Below, one piece after another: positions 21,004 through 22,499 of a stretch of 22,499 nucleotides of DNA. Source of the DNA: Pseudomonadota bacterium (GTDB lineage: Bacteria > Myxococcota_A > Polyangia > Polyangiales > Polyangiaceae); assembly GCA_023460875.1 (NCBI GenBank), contig JAEWOQ010000495.1:1-22499 (forward strand), in the 5' to 3' direction. The notes beneath the pieces are model-generated. The model was given only the letters and a program-made list of their open reading frames with translations, was not told the origin of the DNA and made no database searches. Position 1 is the first letter of the stretch; the number at the start of each line of letters is the position of its first letter. The translations under genes were made by a program, and so were the position numbers.

Positions 21004-22499
21004 GCTTTTTGTTTCCGGCGGCGCTCGCCATCGCCGTGCTCGTGGGTGTCCCCGTCGCCGCGCACTTCCTGCGTCGCGGGCAAGCGCGGGAGGTGACGTT
21101 CCCCGGAGCGTCGCTGGTGCCCGCGGCGCGAGCCACCGCCAAGCAGCGCGCGCGGCTCGAAGACCGGGGTCTGTTGGCGCTGCGCGCTGCTCTGATCGTG
21201 GCCCTCGCCCTGCTGGGCGCGAGCCCGCTCATGCAGTGCTCCCGCCTCTCCGTGGCCCGGCCCGGAGGGGCCTCGATGGCGCTGGCGATCGTGCTCGACG
21301 ACTCCCTGAGCATGCAGGCCACCACCTCCGACGGTGACATCCGCTGGGAGCGAGCCCTGGCGGGGGCGCGCCAGCTGCTCTCCAATGCCCGGGAGGGGGA
21401 CGCCTTCTCCATCGTGCTCGCGGGGGCGCCAGCGCGGCTCGCGCTGGCTGCGACGACGGAGCTCTCCGCGGTGCGCGCCTCCCTGGACACCCTCGCGGCC
21501 TCGAGCCGCAGCACGGATCTGGCGGGGGCCCTCGGGCTGGCGGAGTCGACCCTCGCGGAGCTGCCTCACGTGCACAAGCGGGTGGTGCTGCTCTCGGATC
21601 TGGCGACCGCCGAGCCCCTCGACGCGGATGAGCGCGCCACGCCCCTGCTGTTGCCGCTCGCCGACCTGCGGGAGCCATTCGACAACTGCGGGCTCGTCGC
21701 GGCGCGGGTCCGAGGTCAGGCCGTCGACGTGGAGGTCGCCTGCACCGACGGCGCGGACGTCGCCGGGCGCGCCGTCGAGCTCCGCGTCCGAGAGGGCACG
21801 CCGGCGTTGGGGGCGGACGAAGCGCCTGCGCCGGAAGACACAGTGCTGGCACGAGAGGAGCTCACCGCGCGGGAGGGGCACACCACGGTGCGGCTCACCT
21901 CCGCCCCCCTGTATCGAGACATGCGCGTCCAGCTCACGGGCAGGGACGCGATCGCCGCCGACGATGAGACGCCGGTGATCCCTCCAGGGCACGACCTCGT
22001 CGTGGGCGTGCTGGTCGATCCCGCGACCGCGTCGGTGCAGACGGGCGGCGCGACGGTGCTCGAGACGGCCCTGCGGGCCCTCGACAGCGGCGCCCGCATC
22101 GAGCCGTTGACGTCCCTGCCCGAAGAAGCCTCGGCGTTGGAGCGGTTCGGTGCGTTGATCCTCGACGATCCGCCGGGCCTCACCCCCGAGGCACGCAGCG
22201 CCCTCCAGACCTGGCTCGAGCAGGGCGGGGTGGCGTTGGCGCTCTGGGGTCCGGCGCTCCGCAGCGCCCCCCTCGGCTCCACCTTCGAGCCGTTCCTGGG
22301 CGGGGCGCCCATCTGGGAGACGGACACGCCCGACGGCATCGACGCCGAGAGCGCGGGGTGGCTCGGGGAGCCAGCGCGGAGCCTCGGCGCCCTCGGGGCG
22401 AGCGGGCGCGCGCGCCTCGCCGAGAACGGCGCCGTGCTCGCCCGCTGGACGGACGGCGAGCCCTGGCTCCTCGAGCGCCGCCACGGGCGCGGGGTCGCC
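21000..22499 (+). CDS. BatA-like vWA membrane protein, partial at window end
   Basis: 500 aa visible; the 3' end is cut. The N-terminal BatA-type segment has two membrane helices (FLFPAALAIAVLVGVPVAAHFLRRG, 3-27, and GLLALRAALIVALALLGA, 57-74) with the typical basic loop between. A vWA domain follows with MIDAS DDSLS (100-104) and RVVLLSDLATA. From about residue 330 the protein continues as LVVGVLVDPATAS... and a domain with LILDDPPGLTPEARSALQTWLEQGG, resembling the glutamine-amidotransferase-like part of related vWA proteins. The GTG start overlaps the DUF58 stop (GTGA) and has GAGG 4-5 nt upstream. vWA domains usually mediate metal-dependent protein contacts. Role is inferred from the family and operon. 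Confidence 0.88.
   Translation, partial: MSFLFPAALAIAVLVGVPVAAHFLRRGQAREVTFPGASLVPAARATAKQRARLEDRGLLALRAALIVALALLGASPLMQCSRLSVARPGGASMALAIVLDDSLSMQATTSDGDIRWERALAGARQLLSNAREGDAFSIVLAGAPARLALAATTELSAVRASLDTLAASSRSTDLAGALGLAESTLAELPHVHKRVVLLSDLATAEPLDADERATPLLLPLADLREPFDNCGLVAARVRGQAVDVEVACTDGADVAGRAVELRVREGTPALGADEAPAPEDTVLAREELTAREGHTTVRLTSAPLYRDMRVQLTGRDAIAADDETPVIPPGHDLVVGVLVDPATASVQTGGATVLETALRALDSGARIEPLTSLPEEASALERFGALILDDPPGLTPEARSALQTWLEQGGVALALWGPALRSAPLGSTFEPFLGGAPIWETDTPDGIDAESAGWLGEPARSLGALGASGRARLAENGAVLARWTDGEPWLLERRHGRGVA

Noticed and set aside
20430..22484. 684-codon open frame on the minus strand
   Set aside because: It lies fully opposite the DUF58 and BatA-like genes, has low-complexity Arg/Gly-rich composition and no recognisable domain; long antisense frames are common at this GC.

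Overview
The window looks like a chromosomal segment of a high-GC Myxococcota bacterium (myxobacterial, Polyangia-like). The support is indirect: very high GC in third codon positions, two Ser/Thr-kinase-fold proteins in 22 kb (one with a PEGA domain), many lipoproteins and exported proteins, GTG/TTG starts and 1-10 nt gene overlaps. I saw no rRNA, tRNA, transposase, integrase or CRISPR array. The taxonomy is inferred from gene style, not proven.

Layout. (1) 155-676 (+) is a cytochrome P460-like haem c lipoprotein. It converges on an Hsp20 chaperone (1073-1531, -) across a 396-bp non-coding stretch built from a 16-bp tandem array and a 142-bp imperfect duplication carrying hairpins. (2) A minus-strand cluster runs from 5492 down to 1728: an FNR-like regulator, an exported alpha/beta hydrolase and a TMTC-like membrane protein with C-terminal TPR-like repeats. 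(3) Divergent from the regulator are a PTP-fold protein with a degenerate P-loop (5677-6264) and a membrane pseudokinase with a PEGA domain (6380-7723). The 184-bp divergent region holds two TTGA-N6-TCAA boxes, each about 40 bp upstream of a predicted start point, one per direction. (4) A minus-strand set covers 12467 to 7715: DsbA-like lipoprotein, DEDD exonuclease, outer-membrane barrel-like protein and OPT transporter. (5) Plus strand 12545-15597: a MinD/ParA-like, J-like and RodZ-HTH fusion with a broken Walker A motif, followed by a GT83/ArnT-like glycosyltransferase. (6) Plus strand 15975-17762: an apparently active Ser/Thr kinase with an N-terminal sensor-like domain and a membrane hairpin, preceded by short tandem repeats. 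(7) Plus strand 17835-18628: a two-gene metal module, an SmtB/ZiaR-type ArsR repressor with both classical zinc sites, overlapping a 24% histidine protein. (8) Plus strand 18876 to the window end: a tightly overlapped operon of a LysM protein, a 52-aa single-pass membrane protein, a DUF58 protein and a BatA-like vWA protein cut by the window edge.

The most intriguing unit is region 3. An FNR homologue keeps three of the four Fe-S ligand positions, faces FNR/FixK-type operators, and is divergent from a degenerate phosphatase next to a pseudokinase. This suggests a phospho-signalling-derived but possibly non-catalytic module under redox or NO control. A second deviant enzyme is the MinD-like fusion, in which both Walker A lysines are replaced and the J-like segment has no HPD.
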